From Pseudomonas mohnii (GTDB taxonomy: Bacteria > Pseudomonadota > Gammaproteobacteria > Pseudomonadales > Pseudomonadaceae), in assembly GCF_900105115.1 (NCBI RefSeq), contig NZ_FNRV01000001.1, positions 620,001 through 684,000 on the forward strand: DNA of 64,000 bases, in the 5' to 3' direction. This document shows, piece by piece, positions 1 to 9,235 of the stretch. Position numbers and translations under genes: made by a program. The notes under the pieces are model-generated. The model did not search any database. It was not told the DNA's origin and saw only the letters and a program-made list of their open reading frames with translations. Positions within the stretch are counted from its first letter, which is position 1, and each line of letters starts with the position of its first letter.

Positions 1-663
1 GTGTTCCAGGCCGGTGGCACGACCGTGTTGTGCTTTCTGTTCGGCTTTCCGGTGGCGTTGTGGATGTCGAGCCTGACACCGCGCCGGCGCAACCTGATGG
101 TCTTGCTGATCACCATCCCGTTCTGGACCAACCTGCTGATCCGCAACTACGCCTGGCTGATCATCCTGCGTGAACAGGGCTGGGTCGCCCAAACCCTCAA
201 TGCGCTGTTCCCCCAGGCCGGTGGCATCACCCTGCTCTACAACGACTTCGCGGTCAGCGTCGGGCTGGTCTACAGCTTCCTGCCGTTCATGATCCTGCCG
301 ATCTACTCGACCCTGGAGAAACTCGACTGGCGTCTGGTGGAAGCCGCCTATGACCTCGGTGCCAATCGCTGGCACGCGCTGAAGCGGATCATTTTGCCGC
401 TGTCGATGCCGGGGGTGATTGCCGGTTCCCTGCTGGTGTTCGTGCCGAGCCTCGGCGCGTTCATTACCCCGGCGATTCTCGGCGGCGGCAAGACGCTGAT
501 GATCGGCAACCTGATCCAGCAACAGTTCGGCACCGCGCGCAACTGGCCGCTGGGCAGTTCGCTGTCGTTCCTGCTGCTGGGGATCATGTTGCTGTCCCTG
601 GTGCTGTACGCCCTCTATAGCCGCAACGCCGCCAAGACCCTGCGTCGGGGAGCCCAAGCATGA
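1..663 (+). CDS. ABC transporter permease, PotB-like (5' end outside window)
   Basis: Inner-membrane permease of a spermidine/putrescine-type (PotB/PotH family) ABC importer. The 220 visible residues hold several hydrophobic segments and the EAA loop (EAAYDLGA, about residue 114) that docks on the ATPase. PotB-type proteins are usually near 280-300 residues, and this frame is open to the window edge, so the first membrane segment is probably missing and the GTG at base 1 is not a trustworthy start. The stop overlaps the next start (ATGA), so the pair is translationally coupled. No ATPase is visible; it would lie upstream of the window. Confidence 0.85.
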   Translation: MFQAGGTTVLCFLFGFPVALWMSSLTPRRRNLMVLLITIPFWTNLLIRNYAWLIILREQGWVAQTLNALFPQAGGITLLYNDFAVSVGLVYSFLPFMILPIYSTLEKLDWRLVEAAYDLGANRWHALKRIILPLSMPGVIAGSLLVFVPSLGAFITPAILGGGKTLMIGNLIQQQFGTARNWPLGSSLSFLLLGIMLLSLVLYALYSRNAAKTLRRGAQA

Positions 664-1448
664 TCGCCCTGCACCTGAAAAAACTGCCCCTGACCCGTGA
701 AGTCAGTCTGTTGATGCTGGCTTATCTGTACCTGCCGATCCTGGTGTTGATTGCCTATAGCTTCAACGCCAACCGCTCGGCCACGGTGTGGACCGAGTTC
801 TCCTTCGCCTGGTACGGGCGGATCCTGGCCAACCCGTCGATCCAGACGGCGGCGCTGAACTCGATCATCGTCGCCAGCATCGCCACGGTCTGCGCCACGG
901 CCATTGCCTTGCTCGCGGCGCTGGCCACCTACCGGCCGTTCTACGGACAGAAAATGGTCGAGGGCGGGATCAACCTGCCGCTGATCCTGCCGGAGATCGT
1001 CACGGCGGTCGCCACCTTGCTGCTGTTCATGGCACTGGGGATCAAGCTCGGTTTGCTGACAGTGATCATCGCGCACGTCGGCTTCTGCATTCCCTTCGCG
1101 TACCTGCCGATCCGCGCTCGACTCAACGACCTGGACAAGAGCCTGCTGGAAGCGGCGAACGATCTGTACGCCAACCCGTGGCAGGTGTTTCGCCGGGTGA
1201 CCTTGCCGCTGCTGTGGCCGGCGGTGTTGTCCGGTTCGGTGCTGGCGTTCGTGGTCAGCCTCGACGATTTCATCATGACCTTCTTCGTCGCCGGGCCGGG
1301 TTCGACCACCCTGCCGGTGTACATCTTCTCGGCGATCAAGGCCGGCGTGACGCCGGAGATCAACGCGATTTCGACCCTGATGCTGGTGATTTCCATCGTG
1401 CTGGTCGTGCTGGCCTTCTGGCTGGGACAGCGCGGTAAACAACAATGA
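660..1448 (+). CDS. ABC transporter permease, PotC-like
   Basis: Second inner-membrane permease of the same polyamine-type importer, 262 residues, the usual PotC/PotI length. It has about six hydrophobic segments and an EAA loop beginning EAANDLYANPW near residue 163. It starts in the ATGA overlap with the first permease and overlaps the binding protein by 4 bases, so permease, permease and binding protein form one operon. The downstream amidohydrolases suggest the cargo is a nitrogenous heterocycle or amide rather than a polyamine; that is inference from context. Confidence 0.9.
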   Translation: MIALHLKKLPLTREVSLLMLAYLYLPILVLIAYSFNANRSATVWTEFSFAWYGRILANPSIQTAALNSIIVASIATVCATAIALLAALATYRPFYGQKMVEGGINLPLILPEIVTAVATLLLFMALGIKLGLLTVIIAHVGFCIPFAYLPIRARLNDLDKSLLEAANDLYANPWQVFRRVTLPLLWPAVLSGSVLAFVVSLDDFIMTFFVAGPGSTTLPVYIFSAIKAGVTPEINAISTLMLVISIVLVVLAFWLGQRGKQQ

Positions 1449-2524
1449 GCCTGGAGCCTGTGTTTATGAACAAGAAAGTGAAAAGCATGCGTTTCGCCGT
1501 TGCCAGTCTGGCCTTGAGTTGCTTCACCGCGTTCGGCGCGCACGCCGCCGAACCCAAGGAGCTGTTCTTCTATAACTGGACTGACTACTACCCGGTCGAC
1601 CTGCTGGCCAAGTTCGAAAAAGAGACCGGAATCAAGGTCACCATGGACGGCTACGACAGCAACGAAACCCTGCTGGCCAAGTTGCAGGCCGGTGGCGCGG
1701 CGTATGACGTGATCGTGCCGTCGCAGTCGATCATGCGCACCCTGATCAACCAGAACCTGCTGCTGGAAATCGACACCCCGACCCTGCCCAATTTCCAATA
1801 CGTGAAACCGGCGTTCCGCGACCCGGGTTTCGACCCCGGCCGCAAATTCTCGGCACCGTACCTGTGGGGCACCACCGGGTTTTCCTATGACAGTGCGCGC
1901 GTGCCGGGCGGCAAACTCGACGACTCGTGGAAAGAATTCTTCGAACCGCGCAAAGAACTGCAAGGCCAGCTCGCCGCGCTCGACACCTCCAGCAGCGTGA
2001 TCAACGCCGCCAGCCATTACCTGAACGTCGACGAATGCAGCGAAAACCCGCAGGACGCCAAACGCATCCTCGAACTGCTGCAAAAACAGAAACCGTTCCT
2101 GAAGATGTACAGCTCGGACAACACCGTCGACCGCATGGCCTCCGGTGAAGTGATCATGATGCAGAACTGGAACGGTTCCACCGCGCGAGCCACGCTGCAG
2201 AAGAGCACCATCAAGTACGTCTACCCGCGCGAAGGCCTGGCGATGTTCCAGGACAACTTCGCCGTGCCGAAAAGCGCCCCGCACCCTGGCAACGCGAAGA
2301 TCTTCATCGACTGGATGATGAAACCGGAAAACGCCGCCGCCGTGTCCAACGCCATCGCCTACGCCAACGGCATCCAGAGCGACACGTTGATCGACGCCAA
2401 ATGGCGTGTGATGGACGCCATCAACATGCCCGACGAATTCGCCTCGCGACTGCGCCCTGAAAAAGAGTGCAGCAACAAGGCGCGGGAACTGCAGGACCGC
2501 ATCTGGGCGAAGCTCAAGGGCTGA
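1445..2524 (+). CDS. Periplasmic substrate-binding protein, PotD/PotF family
   Basis: Periplasmic receptor for the importer. The ATG at 1445 overlaps the permease stop, but the ATG at 1466 gives a cleaner export signal: basic MNKK, a hydrophobic stretch, then AHA-AE near residue 35. The mature protein opens with FFYNWTDYYP, typical of the PotD/PotF family, and ends in KLKG; length (359 or 352 residues) is normal. The stop is followed by a REP pair and then by the amidohydrolases on the same strand. Confidence 0.88.
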   Translation: MSLEPVFMNKKVKSMRFAVASLALSCFTAFGAHAAEPKELFFYNWTDYYPVDLLAKFEKETGIKVTMDGYDSNETLLAKLQAGGAAYDVIVPSQSIMRTLINQNLLLEIDTPTLPNFQYVKPAFRDPGFDPGRKFSAPYLWGTTGFSYDSARVPGGKLDDSWKEFFEPRKELQGQLAALDTSSSVINAASHYLNVDECSENPQDAKRILELLQKQKPFLKMYSSDNTVDRMASGEVIMMQNWNGSTARATLQKSTIKYVYPREGLAMFQDNFAVPKSAPHPGNAKIFIDWMMKPENAAAVSNAIAYANGIQSDTLIDAKWRVMDAINMPDEFASRLRPEKECSNKARELQDRIWAKLKG

Positions 2525-2543
2525 CTTGAAACCCTGACGCGGC

Positions 2544-2636
2544 CATCGCTGGCAAGCCAGCTCCCACAGTGATTTGTATTGATCACACCATTTGTGAACA
2601 CCCCCAAACCCTGTGGGAGCTGGCTTGCCAGCGATG
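2544..2636. repeat. REP doublet (REPIN-like)
   Basis: Two inverted copies of a REP sequence, CATCGCTGGCAAGCCAGCTC and its complement, face each other at 2544-2569 and 2611-2636 with about 40 bases between. The unit occupies the gap between the binding-protein gene and the first amidohydrolase and could act as an attenuator or mRNA stabiliser. Confidence 0.85.
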
Positions 2637-2671
2637 AGGCCCTCCCAAACACCACAGAATTCGAGGTTTAA

Positions 2672-3868
2672 ATGACTCAACCCCGCTGGCTACGCAATGT
2701 ACGCCCCTACGGCTCCCCCGCCGAAGACCTGCTGATCGAAAATGGCCGGTTCACCCAACGTCGCCCGGCCTCGACCACTGAATTGCTCGCCACCGACATC
2801 GATGGCCAAAACCAACTGCTGACCCCGCCCCTGGTGGAAAGCCACGTGCACCTGGACAAAACCCTCTGGGGCCAGCCGTGGCGCCCCAACAGCGCTGGCC
2901 CGACCCTCAAGGATTACATCGCCAACGAACGGCGGATCCTGCGTGAAGTCGAAACCCCCATCGCGCAGCGGGCCGGTGCACTGCTGGAAAACTGCATCGC
3001 CCGTGGCTCCCTGACCATGCGCTGCCACGTCGACATCGACCCGGAATTCGGCCTGCGCCACGTCGAAGCCATGCAGCAACTACGGGAAACGTACCGCGAC
3101 CTGATCGACCTGCAACTGGTGGTGTTCCCACAAACCGGCCTGATCAGCCGTCCCGGCACTGCCGAACTGATGCGCAAAGCCATGGCCCTGGGCGTGGAGA
3201 ATGTCGGCGGCCTCGACCCGTGTGGCATCGACAACGACCCCATCGCCCAACTCGACTTCGTGTTCAAACTGGCCAGCGAGTTCGACCGTGGTGTGGACAT
3301 TCACCTGCACGACAAAGGTGAACTGGGTCTGTGGCAAATCGCGCTGATCGCTGATTACACCGAACACTTCGGGCGTCAGGGCCGGGTGATGATCAGTCAT
3401 GCCTACTGCCTCGGTATGCTGCCGTGGAGCCAGGTCAAACCCGTGGCCGAACGCCTGGCGGCGCTGGGTATTTCGTTGATGAGCTCGGCACCGGCCGATT
3501 GCGCGGTGCCGCCATTCCTGGCCCTGCGCGAAACCGGGGTGAATGTCTGCCTGGGTTCCGACGGCATTCGCGACGCCTGGTCGCCCATGGGCAACGGCGA
3601 CATGCTGGAACGGGCGATGTTGCTGGCGTTTCGTTTCGACTTGAACAAGGACGATGAACTGGCGGCGGCATTTGAAGCGGCGACGGTGAACGGCGCTCGG
3701 GCACTGGGCTCTACCGACTATGGGCTGGCGCTGGGCGGGCCGGCGGACTTTCTGTTGATGCCGGTGCAAACCCTGGGTGAAGCCGTGGTTTCGCGGCCGG
3801 CTCGCCAGGTCTATCGCGGCGGGCAGTTGATCGCTGCGGGCGGTCGCTTGCTGGACAGTCGTTTGTGA
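2672..3868 (+). CDS. CodA-like amidohydrolase (cytosine deaminase family)
   Basis: Cytoplasmic metal-dependent deaminase/hydrolase of the cytosine deaminase branch of the amidohydrolase superfamily, 398 residues. Expected metal and catalytic positions are visible: HVH at residues 58-60, HLHDKGELG near 211-219, SHAY near 243, and LGSDGIRDAW with its aspartate near 296. It follows the transporter genes on the same strand and overlaps the next amidohydrolase by 4 bases (GTGA). The real substrate may be a pyrimidine-like or other cyclic amide compound; nothing in the sequence fixes it. Confidence 0.82.
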   Translation: MTQPRWLRNVRPYGSPAEDLLIENGRFTQRRPASTTELLATDIDGQNQLLTPPLVESHVHLDKTLWGQPWRPNSAGPTLKDYIANERRILREVETPIAQRAGALLENCIARGSLTMRCHVDIDPEFGLRHVEAMQQLRETYRDLIDLQLVVFPQTGLISRPGTAELMRKAMALGVENVGGLDPCGIDNDPIAQLDFVFKLASEFDRGVDIHLHDKGELGLWQIALIADYTEHFGRQGRVMISHAYCLGMLPWSQVKPVAERLAALGISLMSSAPADCAVPPFLALRETGVNVCLGSDGIRDAWSPMGNGDMLERAMLLAFRFDLNKDDELAAAFEAATVNGARALGSTDYGLALGGPADFLLMPVQTLGEAVVSRPARQVYRGGQLIAAGGRLLDSRL

Positions 3869-5352
3869 ATCGCATTGGACTTCGAGCCAGTTGCGTGGTC
3901 GGCTTCGACGGCACGCAACACGTGCTGTGGCGCGATGGCGAAGTGGTGTTCGAAGGCTCGCGCATTGTGTTTGTCGGTCGCGGTTATCCAGGGCCAGTGG
4001 AGCAATGGATCGACTATGGCAATGCGCTGATCGGCCCCGGTTTCATCGATCTGGATGCCTTGGGCGATCTTGACTCTACAGTCCTGACCCTGGACAACGG
4101 CGACGAGCGCGACATGGGCCGGATGTGGTCGGCGGACTATCTGGCCCGCGGGTCACGGGAGAGCTACAGCCCTGAAGAGGAAATTTTCAAGTATCGCTAC
4201 GCCTTCACCCAACTGATCCGCAATGGCATCACCACCGCCATGCCAATCACCTCGATGTACTACCGCCAATGGGCGGAAACCTACGACGAGTTTGCGGCGG
4301 TGGCCGGTGTGGCAAGCGAATTGGGCCTGCGGACATACCTCGGCCCTTGTTACATGAGCGGCATGAGTTACTGGCAGGCCGACGGTACGTTGGCGCATCA
4401 CTGGGATGAAGCCCGGGGCCTGGCCGGACTCGATGCGGCGGAGCGGTTTTACCGTGATTTCGACGGCGCGAACGGCGGCCTGATTAGGGGTGCACTGCTG
4501 CCGGACCGCATCCAGACCTGCACGCCCGCGCTGCTGCAACGCACCGCTGCACTGAGCCGCGAGCTGAACGCACCGATGCGTTTGCATTGTTGCCAGGGAC
4601 TTGGCGAGGTAGCGATGGTCGAACAACTGCGCGGCGCGTCACCGCTGGGCTGGTTGCAGCAGCTTGGGCTGTTGAATCCGCGCAGCCTGCTGCCCCATGG
4701 CATCTACACCCAGGGCGATGACGACCTGCAGCGGCTGGTGGATGGCGGCGCGAGCCTGGTGCACTGCCCGGTGGTATTCGCCCGGGACGGCGAGGCCCTG
4801 AACTCCTTCGGCCGCTATCGCGCCAAGGGCATCAACTTCGCTTTGGGCACCGACACCTGGCCGGCGGATTTGCTCGACAACATGCGCCAGGGCCTGAACA
4901 TCGCGCGCCTGATGGAGGGCGGCAACTCGCAGACCAGCACACTGGACATGTACAACGCCGCCACCCTCGGCGGCGCCAAGGCGCTGGGCCGTGACGATCT
5001 CGGTCGCCTGGCGCCGGGGGCCAAGGCCGACATCACCGTGTTCAGCCTGCGCGGCCTGCACCTGGGGCCGCTGTTCGACCCGTTGAAAAACCTGGTGCTG
5101 GCCGGGCGCGGCGACGACTGCATCGCCAGTTACATCGATGGCCGCTGCGTGATGCAGGACGGCCAGGTCCACGGTGTCGACTACCCCACCCTGCAGCGCC
5201 AGGCCCAACGACAATTCGAAAAACTGATGCGCAGCCACAGCGACCGGGCCTTTGGCCAACCGGACTGGAAGACCTTGTTCCAACCGGCCATCCCGTTCGC
5301 CGACAACTACAGCGCACAGGCGCCACTGAGCGCCATCGATCCACTTCTTTAG
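3865..5352 (+). CDS. TRZ/ATZ-like amidohydrolase lacking the usual HxH
   Basis: 495-residue amidohydrolase related to chlorohydrolases/deaminases of the TRZ/ATZ group. The GTG start overlaps the previous stop. Later metal-site positions are present: MRLHCC (about 240), LLPHGIY (about 277) and LGTDTW (about 329). The first-strand motif, normally xxHxH, reads GFIDLDALGDLD around residues 58-69, so the two N-terminal histidine ligands are absent. It may use a different metal geometry, act as a partner of the upstream CodA-like enzyme, or be a family variant. The stop is 12 bases before the flavin reductase gene. Confidence 0.8.
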   Translation: MNRIGLRASCVVGFDGTQHVLWRDGEVVFEGSRIVFVGRGYPGPVEQWIDYGNALIGPGFIDLDALGDLDSTVLTLDNGDERDMGRMWSADYLARGSRESYSPEEEIFKYRYAFTQLIRNGITTAMPITSMYYRQWAETYDEFAAVAGVASELGLRTYLGPCYMSGMSYWQADGTLAHHWDEARGLAGLDAAERFYRDFDGANGGLIRGALLPDRIQTCTPALLQRTAALSRELNAPMRLHCCQGLGEVAMVEQLRGASPLGWLQQLGLLNPRSLLPHGIYTQGDDDLQRLVDGGASLVHCPVVFARDGEALNSFGRYRAKGINFALGTDTWPADLLDNMRQGLNIARLMEGGNSQTSTLDMYNAATLGGAKALGRDDLGRLAPGAKADITVFSLRGLHLGPLFDPLKNLVLAGRGDDCIASYIDGRCVMQDGQVHGVDYPTLQRQAQRQFEKLMRSHSDRAFGQPDWKTLFQPAIPFADNYSAQAPLSAIDPLL

Positions 5353-5364
5353 AGAATCCTGCCC

Positions 5365-6027
5365 ATGCAAAGCTTCGACTTCAGCACGCTGAGTGCGCGA
5401 GACAAATACAAGATTCTGATCGGCAGCGTGGTGCCACGGCCGATTGCCTTGGTCACCACTGTCGACGGTGAAGGCCGGATCAACGCCGCCCCGTTCAGCT
5501 TTTTCAATGCACTCTCGGCCGATCCGCCAATCCTCGCCCTGGGCGTTGAAAACTACGGCGACCAGAGCCCCAAGGACACCACGCGCAACATCCAGCTCAA
5601 CCAGGAATTCACCGTCAACATCGTCAGCGATGCGCTGGTGGAAGCGATGAACGTCTGCGCCGTGCCCTTCGCCCCCGGCTTCGACGAACTCACCGCCGCC
5701 GGCCTCACCGCCATTCCTGGCACCACGGTCAAATGCCCACGAATCGGCGAAGCCCCGGTCGCGCTTGAGTGTCGCCGGATGATGGCGCTGTCCATCGGCC
5801 AGTCACGGGAAATCATCTTCGGCGAAGTGCTGATGGCCCATGTACGCGATGAACTGATCGACCCGAAAACCCTGTACATCGATCAACTCGGGCTCGATGC
5901 GATCGGACGGATGGGCGGGCATGGCTATGCGCGCACGCGAGATTACTTCGATCTGCCGACACGCTCGTTGCAGGCCTGGACAGAAGCGCCGGGGGGTGGG
6001 GAGCGGTTTTGGCCGGTGGCCAAGTAG
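5365..6027 (+). CDS. Flavin reductase-like domain protein (DIM6/NTAB family)
   Basis: 220-residue flavoprotein of the flavin-reductase-like family, which binds FMN and either supplies reduced flavin to monooxygenases or acts as an oxidoreductase. The opening (VVPRPIALVTTVDGEGRINAAPFSFFNALS region, residues about 17-46) is typical, as is the downstream segment on ligands of the flavin. It is the last gene of the transporter-amidohydrolase operon, 12 bases after the previous stop, and a REPIN follows. Its presence suggests an oxidative or flavin-dependent step in the pathway, but no monooxygenase is visible here. Confidence 0.82.
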   Translation: MQSFDFSTLSARDKYKILIGSVVPRPIALVTTVDGEGRINAAPFSFFNALSADPPILALGVENYGDQSPKDTTRNIQLNQEFTVNIVSDALVEAMNVCAVPFAPGFDELTAAGLTAIPGTTVKCPRIGEAPVALECRRMMALSIGQSREIIFGEVLMAHVRDELIDPKTLYIDQLGLDAIGRMGGHGYARTRDYFDLPTRSLQAWTEAPGGGERFWPVAK

Positions 6028-6041
6028 TACGTAGCGCATAT

Positions 6042-6149
6042 CCCCTGTAGGAGCGAGCTTGCTCGCGAAAAACGTCAACGATGATGCGGGTACCTGGCGG
6101 ACTGCGGTGTTCTTACGCCCGTCGCGAGCAAGCTCGCTCCTACAGGGGG
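6042..6149. repeat. REPIN between convergent genes
   Basis: Inverted REP pair: CCCCTGTAGGAGCGAGCTTG at 6042 and its complement ending at 6149. It lies in the 130-base gap between the flavin reductase gene and the convergent dnaE2 end, where it may act as a bidirectional barrier. Confidence 0.9.
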
Positions 6150-6157
6150 ATGCATCG

Positions 6158-9100
6158 TCAGCGAAAATCCCGGCTGCGCACGCTGATGCCGTCCAGCAAA
6201 GGGCTCAGGTCACTCAAGCGCCCGGCGATCAGGTGGCGCACTTCGCCCTCCTTCTCCCAACGTCCATCGACCTTGAGCAACTGCGAGCCGACCAGCACCT
6301 GGCGTTGCCGCTCGGCCAGGTCACGCCAGACCACCACGTTGACGTTGCCGAACTCGTCTTCCAGGGTGACGAAGGTCACGCCGCTGGCGGTGCCTGGTCG
6401 CTGCCGTCCAGTCACCAGCCCGGCGACGCTGACCGGCCGCCCGTGCTCGACCGCCAGCAATTCCTTCGAACTGCGGCAGCGTCGTGCCTTCAACTCACCG
6501 CGCAACAACGCCAGCGGATGCGGCCCCAGGGTAGTGCCCAGACTGTTGTAATCGGCCAGCAGGTCCTCGCCCACGGTGGGTTTGGGCAGCGCCACCGCGC
6601 CCTCCTCCTGACTGGGCAGGCCGGCAAACAGGCCAAGCTGCTTTTGCACCCCCGCCACCTCCCAGCGCGCCCGATGCCGATCGCCCGCCAGCCCCCGCAG
6701 CGCACCGGCATCGGCCAGTAGCTCCTGGGCGCGGGCATCGAGTCGGGCCCGTTCGCCAAGGTCGGCGACGTCGGCAAACGCGCCGTTCGAACGCGCCGCC
6801 TCGATACGTCGGGCATCGTCCTCGCGAAAGCCCTTGATCATGCGCAAACCCAGGCGAATCGCCGGTTGCGCGCCGGTGAGCGGTTCCAGGCTGCAATCCC
6901 AGTCGCTGGCCCGCACGTCCACCGGGCGAATCTGCAGATGGTGGCGACGCGCGTCCTGCAGAATCTGGTCCGGGCTGTAGAAACCCATGGGCCAACTGTT
7001 GATCAGCGCACAGGCGAAGGCGGCCGGTTCGTGACATTTCAACCAGCAACTGGCGTAGGTGAGCAAGGCGAAACTGGCGGCGTGGGATTCGGGAAAACCG
7101 TAACTGCCAAAGCCCTTGATCTGCTCGAAAATCTGCGCGGCGAATTCAGCCGTGTAGCCTTTTTTCTTCATGCCGGCGGCCAGCCGGTCCTTGTGCGGCT
7201 CCAGCCCGCCATGACGTTTCCAGGCCGCCATGGAACGGCGCAACTGGTCCGCCTCACCAGGGCTGTAGTCGGCGGCGACAATGGCGATCTGCATCACTTG
7301 TTCCTGAAACAGTGGAACCCCCAGGGTGCGCTTCAACACCTCCCGCAGCTCTTCCGAGGGATAGCTTTCGAGTTCTTCCTTGTTTCGCCGGCGCAAGTAC
7401 GGATGCACCATGCCGCCCTGGATCGGTCCGGGACGAACGATGGCCACCTCGATCACCAGGTCATAGAACTTGCGCGGCTTGAGCCGGGGCAGCATCGACA
7501 TCTGTGCCCGGGATTCGATCTGGAACACGCCGATGGTGTCGGCGCGACCGATCATGTCGTAGGTTGGCGCGTCTTCGGAGGGGATCGACGCCAGGCTCAG
7601 GTCCAGGTTGCGATGACGGCGCAGCAAATCGAAACAACGACGAATCGCGCTGAGCATGCCCAAGGCCAGGATATCCACCTTGAGCAACCCGACCGCGTCG
7701 AGATCGTCCTTGTCCCACTGAATGATGGTGCGCTCGGCCATCGCGGCGTTCTCCACCGGCACCAGATGGTCCAGCGGCTGCTCGGAAATCACAAAACCAC
7801 CGGGATGCTGGGACAGGTGTCGGGGGAATCCGATCAACTGTTGGGTCAGGCTGAGGACCCTGCGCAACACCGGGCTGTCAGGGTCGAACCCACCTTCACG
7901 CAGGCGCTCCACGGGCGGAGCCTGATCGCTCCAGTGGCCACAGCAGTCGGCCAGGGCGTTGACCTGATCCGGCGGCAACCCCAGCGCCTTGGCCACATCG
8001 CGCACCGCGCCGGCGCCGTGGTAGCTGCTGACCACGGCGGTCAGCGCGGCACGCCCCCGGCCATAACGCTGGAACACATACTGCAAGACTTCTTCCCGGC
8101 GTTCGTGTTCGAAATCGACGTCGATGTCCGGCGGTTCGTTGCGCTCCTTGGAGAGAAAGCGCTCGAACAGCATGTTCATGCGATCAGGGTCGATCTCGGT
8201 GATGCCCAAGGCGAAACACACCGCCGAGTTGGCCGCCGAGCCCCGGCCTTGACACAGAATTTTCTCGCGCCGGGCGAAGGCGACGATGTCCTGCACGGTC
8301 AGGAAATAACTCTCATAGCCCAGCTCGGCGATCAGACCCAATTCCTTGTCGATCAGCCCGCGCACCTTCTCGCTCGCCCCGCCGGGCCAGCGCTCGCGCA
8401 TGCCACGCTCGGTCAACTCCCGCAGCCAGGACGCAGCGCTGTGTCCCTCTGGCACCAGTTCCCGTGGATATTGATAACGCAGCTGGCCGAGGTCGAACGT
8501 GCAGCGCCGGGCGATGTTCAGGGTTTCGTCGAGCAAGGCCGCTGGATAGAGATCGCGCAAGACGTCAAGGCTGCGCAAGTGCCGCTCACCGTTGGGGTGC
8601 AGGCGCAATCCGGCATCGGCCACCGGCAGGTGATAGCGGATCGCGGTCATGGTGTCCTGCAAGGCGCGCCGCCCGCGAGCGTGCATGTGTACATCGCCGC
8701 TGGCCACCGCAGGAATCCGCAACGCCCTGGCCAGCGTCAACAGCGCATCGAGGCGCCGGGCATCGTCCTGACCCCGGTGTAACTGCAGCGCCAGCCACAA
8801 GCGTTCAGCGAACACCTGTTTCAGCCAGTCACCCTGTGCGAAGTCATCGACCGCGTCCGGCACCCACAGCGCCAGCAACCCCGGCAACGGTTCGCTGAAG
8901 TCCTCGCGCAACACTTGATACTGGCCTTTTTGCGAGCGACGCCGGGCTCGGGTGATCAGTCGGCATAACGCCTGGTAACCCTCGAGATTTTCCACCAGCA
9001 GCACCAGTTTCGGGCCGTTCTCGATGCGCACTTCACTGCCGATGATCAGGGGCAGCTCCACGGACTTCGCTGCTTGCCAGGCGCGGACGATGCCGGCCAG

Positions 9101-9235
9101 GGTGCATTCATCGGTGATCGCCAGGGCCTGATAGCCCTGCTTTTTCGCCCGCTGAAACAACTCAAGGGCACTGGAGGCACCGCGCTGGAAACTGAAGTTC
9201 GACAGGCAGTGCAGTTCCGCATACCCGGCGCTCAT
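6158..9235 (-). CDS. dnaE2: Error-prone DNA polymerase DnaE2 (ImuC)
   Basis: Catalytic subunit of the SOS mutasome, a C-family polymerase used in translesion synthesis, 1025 residues from the ATG at 9235. An N-terminal PHP domain opens with [12 protein letters not shown]. The polymerase core has PDIDVDFEH near residue 366-374, holding two catalytic aspartates, and [10 protein letters not shown]. An OB-fold follows near the C terminus ([19 protein letters not shown] region). An upstream in-frame start (9256) is possible, but 9235 overlaps the imuB stop by 4 bases, as expected in this cassette. It is last in lexA2-imuA-imuB-dnaE2 and should be induced by DNA damage. Confidence 0.96.
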   Translation of the reverse strand: MSAGYAELHCLSNFSFQRGASSALELFQRAKKQGYQALAITDECTLAGIVRAWQAAKSVELPLIIGSEVRIENGPKLVLLVENLEGYQALCRLITRARRRSQKGQYQVLREDFSEPLPGLLALWVPDAVDDFAQGDWLKQVFAERLWLALQLHRGQDDARRLDALLTLARALRIPAVASGDVHMHARGRRALQDTMTAIRYHLPVADAGLRLHPNGERHLRSLDVLRDLYPAALLDETLNIARRCTFDLGQLRYQYPRELVPEGHSAASWLRELTERGMRERWPGGASEKVRGLIDKELGLIAELGYESYFLTVQDIVAFARREKILCQGRGSAANSAVCFALGITEIDPDRMNMLFERFLSKERNEPPDIDVDFEHERREEVLQYVFQRYGRGRAALTAVVSSYHGAGAVRDVAKALGLPPDQVNALADCCGHWSDQAPPVERLREGGFDPDSPVLRRVLSLTQQLIGFPRHLSQHPGGFVISEQPLDHLVPVENAAMAERTIIQWDKDDLDAVGLLKVDILALGMLSAIRRCFDLLRRHRNLDLSLASIPSEDAPTYDMIGRADTIGVFQIESRAQMSMLPRLKPRKFYDLVIEVAIVRPGPIQGGMVHPYLRRRNKEELESYPSEELREVLKRTLGVPLFQEQVMQIAIVAADYSPGEADQLRRSMAAWKRHGGLEPHKDRLAAGMKKKGYTAEFAAQIFEQIKGFGSYGFPESHAASFALLTYASCWLKCHEPAAFACALINSWPMGFYSPDQILQDARRHHLQIRPVDVRASDWDCSLEPLTGAQPAIRLGLRMIKGFREDDARRIEAARSNGAFADVADLGERARLDARAQELLADAGALRGLAGDRHRARWEVAGVQKQLGLFAGLPSQEEGAVALPKPTVGEDLLADYNSLGTTLGPHPLALLRGELKARRCRSSKELLAVEHGRPVSVAGLVTGRQRPGTASGVTFVTLEDEFGNVNVVVWRDLAERQRQVLVGSQLLKVDGRWEKEGEVRHLIAGRLSDLSPLLDGISVRSRDFR

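Noticed and set aside
2544..2636. Considered a CRISPR-like repeat because REP units recur
   Set aside because: Units are inverted pairs between genes with irregular spacing and no array of equal spacers; no cas genes are present.
941..2680. 579-codon minus-strand frame across the permease/binding-protein genes
   Set aside because: It lies antisense to two clear transporter genes, has no ribosome site and gives a histidine/arginine-rich product; a high-GC shadow frame.
6866..8782. 638-codon plus-strand frame inside dnaE2
   Set aside because: Antisense shadow of the polymerase gene, with low-complexity His/Gln/Arg-rich sequence.
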